Shown here in pieces: positions 31,844 through 42,300 of a stretch of 64,000 bases of DNA. Each line of letters opens with the position of its first letter. Position 1 is the first letter of the stretch. The notes beneath the pieces were generated by a model. It saw only the letters and a list, made by a program, of their open reading frames with translations, was not told where the DNA came from and ran no database searches. The position numbers were made by a program, and so were the translations under genes. Source of the DNA: Parapristionchus giblindavisi (Eukaryota > Nematoda > Chromadorea > Rhabditida > Diplogasteridae). Location: positions 1 to 64,000 of the forward strand of contig CALSFV010000319.1 in the NCBI GenBank assembly GCA_943737045.1. Direction: 5' to 3'.

Positions 31844-34800
31844 TCAAACAGCCTGAACAGAGATGGCAGAAGCGACGTCGTAGTTAGCATCACGGAACAT
31901 CCATAGCAGCATGGTGTTGCCCTCTGATGTGAACGTATTCTCAGCGGTGTTGGGCTTAGCGCAGAATCTACAATATTGAGTATGGATTAGTGATGTAATA
32001 TTCTCTGGCAGCGCTCTTTCGTAGTCAAAGAAATGTAGAAAGCATTTCCAGAGCGGAGAATTTCAAATTAGCTCAGGGCGTGCCTTTAAATGCATTCCGG
32101 TCTGACCATACTCTATGCTCCATTCGTTTTTAAAGGTACACCCCAAGCTAATTTTACTCTCCGGTCTGGCAATGTTCTCCAAATGCAAAGAAAGCGAGAG
32201 AGCATTGCCAAAGCGGAGAGTTTCAACTTAGCTTGCGCTGTCCCTTTTGATTAGAGCTCTATCTTTGAACTACAATACTATCATTAATCTACCTGAATCC
32301 GGAAGAGCGAGTGTCATTGAAGGGAATGACCTCGAGGCCGACACTTCGGCACATTGAGAAATTGTATCTGATATTGAGCGTATAAAAATCACTTGTTTTA
32401 TTCGTAGAAGAGACTTTCTTGTTTTGCATGGTTAAGAAACTATGCCGATTTCTTTTATATATCATATAGCGCGCGGCGAAGGTCAGCCGGGTTAGAGAGA
32501 GGCAGCGGAGAGACAATCGATAGGCGGGGCATGATGTAGAAGGCTACATCTCGCAGCGCCTCTCGATTGTGACTTCCGTTCGTTATCACCGTTTGTCATT
32601 TTCTTATGCAAGTACATTTTATACGCACAATAAAGATTTTGTTCAAAAAATTAGTGCCCCACTCACTATCTTTTCTCCGCCAGCTCCCTTTACTTATCTT
32701 TTCTTATACATATTTTGAATGTTAGTAAAGTTAAATTAAAGTAAGTTTAATTTGATGGTCACTTACGGTCCGAAAGTGGCGACGGTTGCCTTTATTCTCT
32801 TTCCAGCTGGTGCCTGCAATTCTGTTAGTTTATTGGGTTTGCTAACGAACGCGAGCCAAAATGCCGACCCATTTTTAAACACTTTAAAATGTTTTTTGAG
32901 ATGTTCAATTTTTTGTTTGCCAATTTCTGTCGATACACTTGATACACCATAATAATAATCTATACTGAAGAAATACTAATGTAAAATGTGAAGTCATCCT
33001 GTTATTCAAGGCACACAAAGTCCTGCGGGAGATCACTGCTATTTCAGTGATAATTCAGGGTCAATTCAGTTCAGAGTAATCTCTTATTCGGACCTACTTT
33101 ACCGCATGATCTAGTAGTCGCTACCAATTCGCCTTTCGGGCGCCTTGGTTGTTCCAAGGCGGTGACAGAAGTTATTACCGATAATACCTGAACAATGACT
33201 AGCTTCTCCTGGAATCCACTGAAAGCACCCTTCAGTTCCATTATGACATTAGTCGTTGTAGCGCCAGCATTGAATATTTGAGCCTCAGCTGGCTGCAATT
33301 ATCAGTGACCTCTCTCAATGGTCTCTTCATCGCGCATACTATTTCTCTGTTGTCTAAGAACGAGAGAGCTTAGGCTGCTGAAGAGACCGTTGAGAAAGGC
33401 TTCGGTCCCTTTAAAGGCACACCCGGATATATTTTGAAACTCTCCACTGTGGCACCACTCTCTCACTTTCTTTGTCTGTGAGAGAGTGTTACCAGACCGG
33501 AGAGTAAAATTAGCTCGGGTGTTCCCTTAAAAGTTTCTGTCCTGGGAACCGCTCGAACTCTGCCAACAACCTCCCTCTATCAATATACAAAAATATTTGC
33601 AATATTTGATCAAATAATAGTATGTGATTACTCGTTTCTCGCAATATGTCCCACTCCATCCTCTAGGACAGAAACACTTGTTACAGTCGTTGGCATGTTG
33701 AACTCCGTTATTTTGACAGGCGACTGGCTTTGCGCATTTATCTGAAATTCAACGAGTCTTGTATATACTCATTGATTTATACATCCCTCAAAACAGTAAA
33801 TGGTAAAGCTATCCCTTTATTCAAGGCAGACGAAATCCTGTGGGCGATCACTGCTATGCCAGTGATAATTCCACGAAAACAAGAGAAAATTTTTTTATTT
33901 ATTATTGATATATATATTATAGATATTTATATCAAGATTAACATTCTCGTTGAATGCCGAGGAAATATATATTATATTTTTCAATAAATTGTAAAATGCC
34001 GTCTTACCGGTGCACTTGTACATTCTATTGATGAGCTCAGTATCCCAGAACGTGGCTCTGGGTCCATCCATAGATCCCTGGTATTGCTGGAACTTCGGAC
34101 GGGCATAGATTGTAGGTCGTGTTTTGTCGATAGCGAAGCTTAATTGCGATCAAAGATAATTTTGCAGCAAATCGTCTAAGACCATTGTGTCCTAGTTTGA
34201 TTTTTTTCCATATTTTAGATTTCCTTTTCTCTCGATGCCATTATTTGTCTCGTTTCGTGCATACGTTCGTTGATAAAATATATAAATAGAACGAACTTAC
34301 GAATGGGGAAAGTAGTGCTGCATCGATCCAAACTCGTAGGGAATTCCATAGGTTGAATATCCTTTGGGCTCCATTTTGAAGTTGTGTTCATGTCCCTTTT
34401 GAATGTTGGCAGTATCAATTGTGACGTAGCTACAATAAATTAATTTTCGATTTTGTTCAATCATGGAACGAAATATGGCCCAAATAATAGTTGTTGAATA
34501 GATTGTTCTTAATTTATTATTTGAATTGTTAATTGTTGAATGGATCAAAAAGTATGTCTTACAAAGTGCGATCAGATCTCGACTGTACGTGAAGAGTGCC
34601 GAATGTGTGCGATAGTTCATGAGCGACGATGGTTACCTTTAAAGGGAGATACCGAGCTAATTTGAAACTCTCCCTCTGGCTACACTATCTCGCTTTCTTT
34701 CTAAACGCGAGAGCTTTTCCAATGTGAATAGGAAAAAGAGTTTGGTGTGTGGCGTTAAACGGGGCTGACACCTTTGTCAACGGTCTCTTCAAAGCTCTAC

Positions 34801-36693
34801 GCTGTCTCGTTGTTAGAGAATAGAGAAATAGTGTGCACAATGAAGACCATTGGGAGAGGTCACTCTCCCTTTAACTATCATAGGGACAGAATGAATGCGC
34901 TATATAATGCATTATTCTAGTTACCGTCATGCATCCGTTCGGGGACAGATTGAGATTCTGGCGGTCATATGACATACAACCGACTACAGATGAACATCCG
35001 GTGCTTTTATGGTTGAAGATCACACTGCAATGATAGATTAACGGGTTACTATTAATGTCTGTTATATGTAATTCAAGTCATGCTAATTAGATGCACACTC
35101 CGCGCTAATTTGAAGCTCTCCGTCCTGGTAACGTTCTCTTGTAGACAAATAAAACGGAGAGTTTCAAATTAGCTTTGGGCCTTTAAAGTTTACTTCAAGT
35201 TGAGACAGAATTGAAATAGACTTATTATTTGAAGCCTATTTCTATCTAAAGCCATACATGAGAGACGAACGCGTCTATTCGTGAAATTCTCAGCCATTTT
35301 CGTTCTAGCAATGAGAAACGACTAACCCAATAGTGTCACTAGGCGTAGCTTTACGGAACTTGATACACGTTCGTTCCTCCCAGTACTTCATTGCATCAAG
35401 CACCACTTGTTTGTGTGCTTCCGCTTAAAGATATCTCGTCTAAGAACCGATACGCATTATGGTATTATTATTATTGTAATTGTACAAAATCATTCCATTT
35501 TGTAGGACCTTTTTGTAATGTGAGTCATCTTCCATATCTCCCTGTCCCTTATCTACAATCTCTCATATCTCCCTGCCCCTTTTCTAAACTCTCTTACTTT
35601 ACATTGGGAGACTCCGCCCACTATCCCCACCCTAGCACATTCATTCGGAGCCACCTCAGTTCTTCAACGTTCTCCAACAAGAGACAGGGCGGAGTCCCTT
35701 GCTCTATCTTCACCTTTTTTACTTGTTTTGTGGAACTCATCTTGTTTATGTTTTCTCACCCGTGTATGATAAAGTAGTCCTATTCTAACCTCTACTTTCG
35801 TATCTTACACATCAAACCACTGTCCGTAGAGATTCCTAGTGTTTCTTTAAAGTAATCTTAAAATTATTTTATTATTATTGATAAATACCATTATTATTGT
35901 TATAATATTTCATTATGGATTTTCTCTGAATGAATAGGTGGAACAGTTTACACACTAACAAACGATGGGTTTTGTGGAAACTTACGGAATCCGGCAAGGA
36001 ATTCATATGGAATGATCGGAGCTCCGATGGGCTGCCACAAGTCGGCCACAGTCGTTATTCCTTGTCTACGTCTAGCTGGATCTTCAGGGTCATAATCGAG
36101 TGCTACCTTCCATTGCTCACTAAATACAGGCGTAATGATGAAATAGTACGGCAGGAACTAAAGAAACTCATTAAAATAAGTTAACTATAGTAAAAGAGCT
36201 AAACTAACTAATGAACTTACGGAGTTAGAATAATGTCACCCTCGAAGAGATCACTCTGATTTGCATTAAAATCAATTTCAGTAGGAACATAGATCAAGGT
36301 TTCATTTTCAGGATGAGAAGAATCGTATGCTTCACGTAGCTTCTTCAGTTCATCCTGAGCTGCATTTCCTGCGAATTCTTCTTCCACTTCAGCCGACATT
36401 TCCTGCTCGATCTGCAATTCCCTTATGCTATTCTCCACCAATCCACTCTTGGCATAATCGCAAAAAAGAGAGTAAGACAGCATAAAGCTAGGCTTTACTG
36501 GCACATTCCAAATTAGTTGCACACTCCGCTCTGGCAATATTCTCTCCAGCGACAGAGAATTGCCAGAAATGGGCTTGAAATTAGCTCGGGGAATGCTTTT
36601 GAAGCACAACTTTACTTTGAGAATATCTACGTTCCCGAAAGACGAAGCGATACATGTCGAGAGCAGAACAAACAAAACCATCGAAGGAATCAT
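31844..36693 (-). CDS. Astacin metalloprotease gene A (NAS type, EGF-CUB)
   Basis: Thirteen exons: 36693-36616, 36411-36221, 36119-35986, 35423-35327, 35024-34925, 34636-34563, 34429-34301, 34138-34008, 33741-33632, 33292-33188, 32813-32767, 32367-32293, 31967-31844. Coding sum 1395 nt, 464 aa. Signal peptide MIPSMVLFVLLSTCIASS; propeptide with aspartate-switch motif FEGD; RRRQ cleavage site; catalytic domain with HELSHTFGTLH (residues about 206-216); EGF module with CFCPRGWSGTYC; CUB-like C-terminus. This family makes secreted zinc endopeptidases acting on cuticle, matrix or gut substrates. The Met-turn reads SMQHY where gene B has SNMHY, so the usual methionine position is Gln. Two MITEs fill the intron before the zinc-motif exon. 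Confidence 0.85.
31985..32089. mobile_element. MITE family A, left end decayed
   Basis: Right end TCAAATTAGCTCAGGGCGTG then CCTTTAA; the left terminus is not recognisable. Last intron of astacin A. Confidence 0.6.
32130..32250. mobile_element. MITE family A
   Basis: TTAAAGGTACACCCCAAGC to TTAGCTTGCGCTGTCCC, in the last intron of astacin A, 40 bp from another copy. Confidence 0.85.
32372..32632 (+). mobile_element. MITE family D, copy 2 (261 bp)
   Basis: Same 261 bp as 31435-31695. On the astacin A strand its end lies a few bases before the acceptor of exon 12 (ATCAG|ATACAAT). Confidence 0.85.
33304..33414. mobile_element. MITE family B, one end decayed
   Basis: GACCTCTCTCAATGGTCTCT at the left and CGGTCCCTTTAA at the right. 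It shares its TTAA with the family A copy that follows. Confidence 0.75.
33411..33530. mobile_element. MITE family A
   Basis: TTAAAGGCACACCCGG to AGCTCGGGTGTTCCCTTAA, abutting a family B copy. Intron 9 of astacin A. Confidence 0.85.
34639..34758. mobile_element. MITE family A abutting a splice acceptor
   Basis: TTAAAGGGAGATACCGAGC to GTTTGGTGTGTGGCGTTAA. On the gene strand its edge is TTTAAAG|GTAACC, the acceptor of the zinc-motif exon of astacin A. Confidence 0.75.
34755..34874. mobile_element. MITE family B in tandem with family A
   Basis: TTAAACGGGGCTGACACC to GTCACTCTCCCTTTAA, sharing TTAA with the preceding copy. Together they make up nearly the whole intron between exons 5 and 6 of astacin A. 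Confidence 0.8.
35085..35185. mobile_element. MITE family A
   Basis: ATGCACACTCCGCGCTAATT to AGCTTTGGGCCTTTAA. The same insertion is present at 57401-57500 in truncated astacin C. Confidence 0.75.
36493..36604. mobile_element. MITE family A in intron 1 of astacin A
   Basis: Core CACTCCGCTCTGGCAATATT and AAATTAGCTCGGGGAATGC; ends partly decayed. A copy occupies the same intron of astacin C (56139-56260). Confidence 0.7.
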
Positions 36694-36910
36694 TCTTTTG
36701 CTGAAATTTTACATATATCAACATATCTTTATAAAGTAAAGCCATACCCGGATAAGATTTCTCTCCAGCCGATTTGATATGTTTGAAATTGTTTGGTTAT
36801 CGTTTTTATACTATGAGTTTCCGTTTTTATGCTATGAGTTTCCGCTTGTTCATCTGTTTAGAAGAACATGAACTTTTAATGTGGGAGTTGTAGATGTTAG
36901 TTCAGATGCG
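36694..36910 (-). promoter_or_regulatory. Promoter and 5-prime UTR of astacin A
   Basis: On the minus strand, in order: GCATCTGAACTAAC (36909-36896), two direct repeats of CATAGTATAAAAAC type giving a TATA-like box (36810-36801), then CTGGAGAGAAATCTTATCC with a splice donor and a TTTCAG acceptor before the ATG. The same module precedes genes B, C and D. Confidence 0.6.
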
Positions 36911-37016
36911 TTAAACTACACGAATTCATCGTATATGATGGAAGGATGAGGAAAAGAAAGAATAGGCCAGCCCACGCACTAGCACTATTGTGGATGTGGA
37001 TTGATCTTTCATATTT

Positions 37017-37136
37017 TTAAAGGGATCGTAACCCCTCTCAATTGTCTCTTCGACGCGCTCTCTCGCTGTTAGAGAACAGAGAAATAGAGAAATAGTGTGC
37101 ACAGTGAAGAGACCATTGAGAGAGGTAACGCTACCT

Positions 37137-37140
<4 letters not shown>
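37017..37140. mobile_element. MITE family B
   Basis: TTAAAGGGATCGTAACCCCT to GAGAGGTAACGCTACCTTTAA; followed at once by the (TAA)n tract. Confidence 0.85.
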
Positions 37141-37219
<79 letters not shown>

Positions 37220-37222
37220 CAT
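37137..37222. repeat. (TAA)n microsatellite
   Basis: About 27 uninterrupted TAA units starting at the TTAA edge of the MITE; isoleucine-run ORFs here are artefacts. Confidence 0.95.
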
Positions 37223-37767
37223 TTCCTTGCTTTTATTTTTTCGGTCACGCTCTAGGTTTGGTCCGAACTTATCTTTAGATGTAAAGATAGTGATAAAATG
37301 TTTGAGATAAAACTCCTCGCATTGTTCACTACAGTGTAATAGCACAGAGAGATCTGATATTAAGAAAAGTTGTATTTATTAAAGTGATCCCAATCATCAA
37401 CCTCATCAATCTTTATGTGCATTGAACATTTTTTTAATTTGTTTCGTTCGTTTATTCTTCTCTCCCCGACTCAAGATCAATATCATACAACAATCCACTC
37501 CAAGAAGACAGTGGAAAGAACGCCAAAAACCCATAATGGTCGGAGATGACCGAGAACTTCGTGGATTAACACGTTTATGATTAAGCTGGCTATCCCAGCA
37601 GGAGAAAAAGCAGTATAATCAAGTTGTTTGTGCACTGATAGAGAGGCGAAGTAGGTTATGCCAAAGAACATCAAATATAAGTCAAATAATGTAATGGAGG
37701 GAATAATACACTATAAATGTGACCTAGTCTTTCTCCCAATCCTTTCACCATGTTCGCGTCGTGTGAT

Positions 37768-37860
37768 GCGTCTGAACAAACAGCTACAACTCCACCATTA
37801 AAAGCTCTTGCTCTACTGAAAGATGAACAAGAGGAGAATGTTAGTATATAAGCGATAACC
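37768..37860 (+). promoter_or_regulatory. Orphan astacin-type promoter relic
   Basis: GCGTCTGAACAAACAGC, an ACTCCACCATTAAAAG block and TATATAAGCGATAACC match the promoters of astacins C and D in order, but no astacin exon follows. Evidence of a further, lost gene copy. Confidence 0.6.
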
Positions 37861-38261
37861 TTCCAAAAACCATGCATATTATCTACCCACAGCCCATATC
37901 CAACTTCATCTCATTCAGTAGCGATATATGTTGAAATTATTTTCTTCCATCACCTTTATTTGTCTCGTTTCGTGCGTAAGCACGTTGATAAATAATAATA
38001 ATAATATCTAAACCAATTTGGTCACATTATAATTTCGAAAACGTCGAATGAGAAAGGCAAATTCAACAAGTATACAACAAGTATTCAATAAGTAACAAGT
38101 ACCTTCTATTTTTGCTGCGGTAATTTTTTATCTCACAATCAGCAGACGGGCATGAGGGGTCAAGGTCTATTACAGAACTTACCGGGTGCTGGACTAATAA
38201 AGGAACATCCCATGCGCTCAGCTTCTCTTACCGACAGAGAAAGTAATCGTTGATGACAGCA

Positions 38262-38390
38262 TTATTTAGCTTGAATTGTAAATATATCCACATATTTTTC
38301 AGACTAAAGCATACCCGAATAAGATTTCTCTCAATTCGATTCAATATGTCCCAATTAGTTTTGTGATTGCATTTATACAAGCGGTTTCCA
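38262..38390 (-). pseudogene. Astacin 5-prime relic, minus strand
   Basis: The complement reads TATAAATGCAATCACAAAAC, then GAGAGAAATCTTATTCGGGT and TATGC, matching the UTR exon and donor of the astacin genes. No coding exon follows before the next repeat. Confidence 0.55.
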
Positions 38391-38454
38391 ATCATGCCTC
38401 GTTAAAAAATAAAGAAAAACCGAATTTCCGTGGATTGCATTTTTTAGTGAGTAC

Positions 38455-38635
38455 TAAGTTGAATTCCCATTTAAACTGCTAAAAATCGATGATTGAAAGT
38501 CGGAATTTGAATTCCTTTAGCTCTTTACGCGCGCGAATTCAAATTTCATGTTTCCATTTTCGACTTTCCGGGTACTTTTTTAACGGGTGGAAAGTCGCCG
38601 ATTTCGGTTCTCCTCTATTTTTAACGAGCCATCAT
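38455..38635. repeat. Relic of the 6834-7213 palindromic element
   Basis: Shares GCGCGAATTCAAATTT, CTTTCCGGGTACTTTTTTA and GGAAAGTCGCC with that element; only one arm plus part of the other is left. Confidence 0.65.
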
Positions 38636-39009
38636 TTTTCTCTTTCATAGACCAAAATCTTCCCAATGAGAGTATGAGAGTCGATGAGAGTATGTTTGGT
38701 CAGATGCCCAATCGTTCAGGGAAATGGATCGAAGATCGTCTGGAGGATCTTTGTAATAGATAATTCAACTAAAATGCTATTTTAAGCAATTTTTCGGTGA
38801 ATGCATTGCTGCTGAGTATGTTATATTGCATGTGCACATCCAATTTATAGTCATAGAGTTCAAAGATCAAATGATGACGAAAGAGATCAAATATCTGTGA
38901 GTAATCGATGTTCTGATATCTGGAATGTCCTTACAATTAGAATCACTGATATTGAAGGAAATGTTTTATCGATGTAATACAAGGTAACAAAGGTAAAGGT
39001 ATATCACGT

Positions 39010-39065
39010 CATTTAAGGCACACGATGCCCTGTGGGAGATCACTGCTACGCCAGTGATAATGTAA
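39010..39065 (+). repeat. Retroposon-like repeat fragment
   Basis: GGCACACGATGCCCTGTGGG and AGATCACTGC, ACGCCAGTGATAAT, as at 33820, 41655 and 42990. Confidence 0.55.
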
Positions 39066-39338
39066 TAGTACTAGAGAAAATTGTAGAAAAATATAATTTC
39101 AGGCAAGCATTATATACATGGAATCGAATGTATCAATCGAATATACACAATTAGGAACATAAAGTCTACTCGGGATTTATTTACGTTTTTTTTCTGTTTT
39201 TGTTGCCCGATTCTCCGTTTGTCATTTAGACAAGTGAAATGGACAGGGATGACAGTCTAATTTAGTAATGGCGAGTGGTGAGTGATAGCGAGTTCAATGC
39301 AAATTTTCAACGGGGCCAAAAACAGACTAGTGCCAAAT

Positions 39339-42300
39339 TTACTGCGCAGCAGCGGCCTTTTCTTTGTAGTAGCCGGAGAGAATATCCCAGGCCTTTGGCG
39401 CCATGAAACCGTCGGGAGGAGTCTTTCCGTCTCTCGCCAACCCTCTCATCTTGGTTCCAGAGATGAATTCAAAGTCCGCAGCACGCTTTGGGTCGAAGAT
39501 CTGCATGCGCTGGGCCTGCAAGGAAAATCGTGTGTTCATTATCAGTTTCAATGTGCACACAGAGAAAAAGGTGTTATCCATGGAGGATAAGACCTGTGAA
39601 GTGTTTATTTCGAACAAAAATGTTAAATATATCACTTCAAAAGTCTTTTGGTCGGTGGATAACACTTTTTTAGAGTGTGGTTCAGTCATACCTTCTTATC
39701 GTAGGCAGCAACTCTGAAGGGAACGATGTTCAGGTGCGACAGACCGGGCGCCATTGAGAGAACCTAAAAAAAGACATCATATATAGTATTGTTAATTTTT
39801 CGAAAGAAAGTATTCTTCTTAAAAGCACACCAGAATTAATTTTAATCTCTGATAACGAACTCTCGGAAATAAAGAGAACCAGAGAACGCTGTCAGATTTC
39901 AAAGTAGCTCTGGATGTCCCTTTATGTAGCATACCTTAGCTCCGTGGGTGACTTCATAGAGGGCGTCTCCACTAGGACTGGAGGGATCAGCGATGCCTGC
40001 GGGGTCTCTACAAATGAACATTTTGATTAGGATAAACGGTTCCCAATTCATTGCAGTAGTTCAATTGTTCGCTCAAATTAAGAAAAGAGTATTCATTTTT
40101 TTTTCAAAAATTTAACTTTAAATCTTGAATTACTCTCCGAGGTCACATAAATTCATTATATGTAATAATAATTATTATTACCTTCCAACGATGTAGGTGT
40201 GAACTCCAGCGGCCAATCTTGCTCGTGCATGCCACTGCACCTCAGTGGGTCCACCGTACAACATGGGAGATGGGAAGATCGAGAGGACCTAAGGAGATCA
40301 TTGTCAATAGTAGAAACTATCTATTATAGATTTCGTGCTATTCAATTCGATGAGCTCTTCAACAGATCAATGCAAGGTTTATGTGTGTTATGTTCTAAGA
40401 AAAAAAAGAATATAATCCTCACAGTTGAATCAGCATCCAGAAGGCCAGCCTCTATGACTTCTTCGTGTTGACGCATACGAACGTCGAGGGGTACATCATC
40501 ATCCTTCAAATTAACACTTTACATCTGATCATTATGCATTAAAGTGACACCCAAGCTTTCGGCTCTGATCATACTCTCTCGCTTTCTTTGCTTGCGAGAG
40601 TGTATTACCAATGCGGTGAGTAAAAAGCTTGGGGTTAACATAGTTCGTGAATGAACGTGAAAGATATCGGACTGTGGAGAACTTTGTAGATACCCAATAG
40701 AACGTTGTAAATAGAAAGGGCAACACTTAACATCTGATCATTATTTATTAAAGTGACACCCAAGCTTTCGGCTCTGATCATACTCTCTCGCTTTCTTTGT
40801 TACCTTTGTCCATCCTCCCAGAGGATGAAGCAGCAGCACGGGGTTATCGTAGGTCTGCAGCAGCATCTCTCTAGTCTCCTTCATCAAGAGCGCGTGCCCA
40901 TTGTGGATTGGGTTACGTAGCTGTAAAAATAAATTTATGAATAGATCAATCAATAATCAGAAAATTATCAAAGACGGTGAGCGATCATTGTAGTGCAACA
41001 GTATGAAATGTAGTGGCTAACAATTTAGATTATCCACCGTGATCACGCTGGTTCAAATATGACTGATGCATACCTGGAAGACGAAGACGGCATCGGCGTT
41101 CATCTCGGCTAGCTTCTGACGAAGTTCAAGAGGAGTAAAACGGAGCGAATCGAGACCGTCATTGAAGGTGATACGCTCGATTACCTGAACAATGTATTCA
41201 AATATGGGAATAAGATATCGATTGCACTGCTCAGAGGAAAAAAATAGCTAGCAATGACCCCTTATTGAATTCTTCCTTCGTAGGTTTCATGTGTTTTTAT
41301 CTATAAGTCAAGAATTCCGATGTTATTTTCTCTATAAGTCAAAAATTCCTCAACAAGAAACTTTGCTAGGAAATCATTTCCTTATAGATAAAGAGCTTTT
41401 TGGTGAATAGGTACCTCGATGTCTCCACCGACGCAGAATTCGCCGGAGTTGAGAATCTGCGCAACTCCAGGATGACGCTCGTCGACCGATCCGAACTGGC
41501 GTGCTGCGCGCTCCTTTCTGGAACACATACACAAATATAGGGAAGAGTCAAAGAGAAAGACTAAAAATGGGTTGTGTTGCAAATTTTTAAGAGTGAACTA
41601 TAGAACTATAAAGACTATAAAACGATAGGTAAAAGGTAAAGGTACACCCAGTTATTCAAAACACACGAAGTCCTACGGGTGATCGTTGCTATGCCAGTGA
41701 TAATTCAAGGCCAATTCTTACACATAGAGTTTTTGTGAAAGTTGACGGATAGGTCTCACCTTCTGTGCTCGAAGATCTCTCCTCTTCGTAGCACGGCCAG
41801 TCTCTTGCCCTTGTAAGACAAGGCGATGGAGGTAGGTACACGACCATCTGTAATTTCATCTCATGTTATAATTGTAATTGCATCGAGCGATACTGATAAA
41901 ATTCTCTTACAAGATGTTTTGTTCTAAGAAATTGACCACTTATGTAGAACAAAACATCAGAATTTCAATTTCTTATTTTCAATCGGAATTTTTCGCAGAT
42001 ATTTCTATAATTATTAAAAAATGAAAACGAAAGAAACAAAAAAAAATTTAGTAAATGTTCTGTGTAAGTACAAGCATAATAGTTTCTCACTAGTATCCTT
42101 CCAACTAGTATCCTAGTAGCCTTTTAGTCACCTTTAGTGAGCGTCTTCTTCTTCTCGGCATCGATAGTGAGCACTATGGGAATGGACTGGTTGATGGTCG
42201 AGTCCATGGGGAACGAATCCTCCTCTGCGCCCTCATCAGGGTCGACCTCTCCAGGGAAAAGACATCTTCAAATGAAAAATCATACTTCACAGGTTTATTT

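Noticed and set aside
37095..37310. Isoleucine-run ORF
   Set aside because: Produced by the (TAA)n microsatellite.
39282..39717. Plus-strand ORFs over the last PAPS synthetase exons
   Set aside because: Antisense shadows of the conserved C-terminus.
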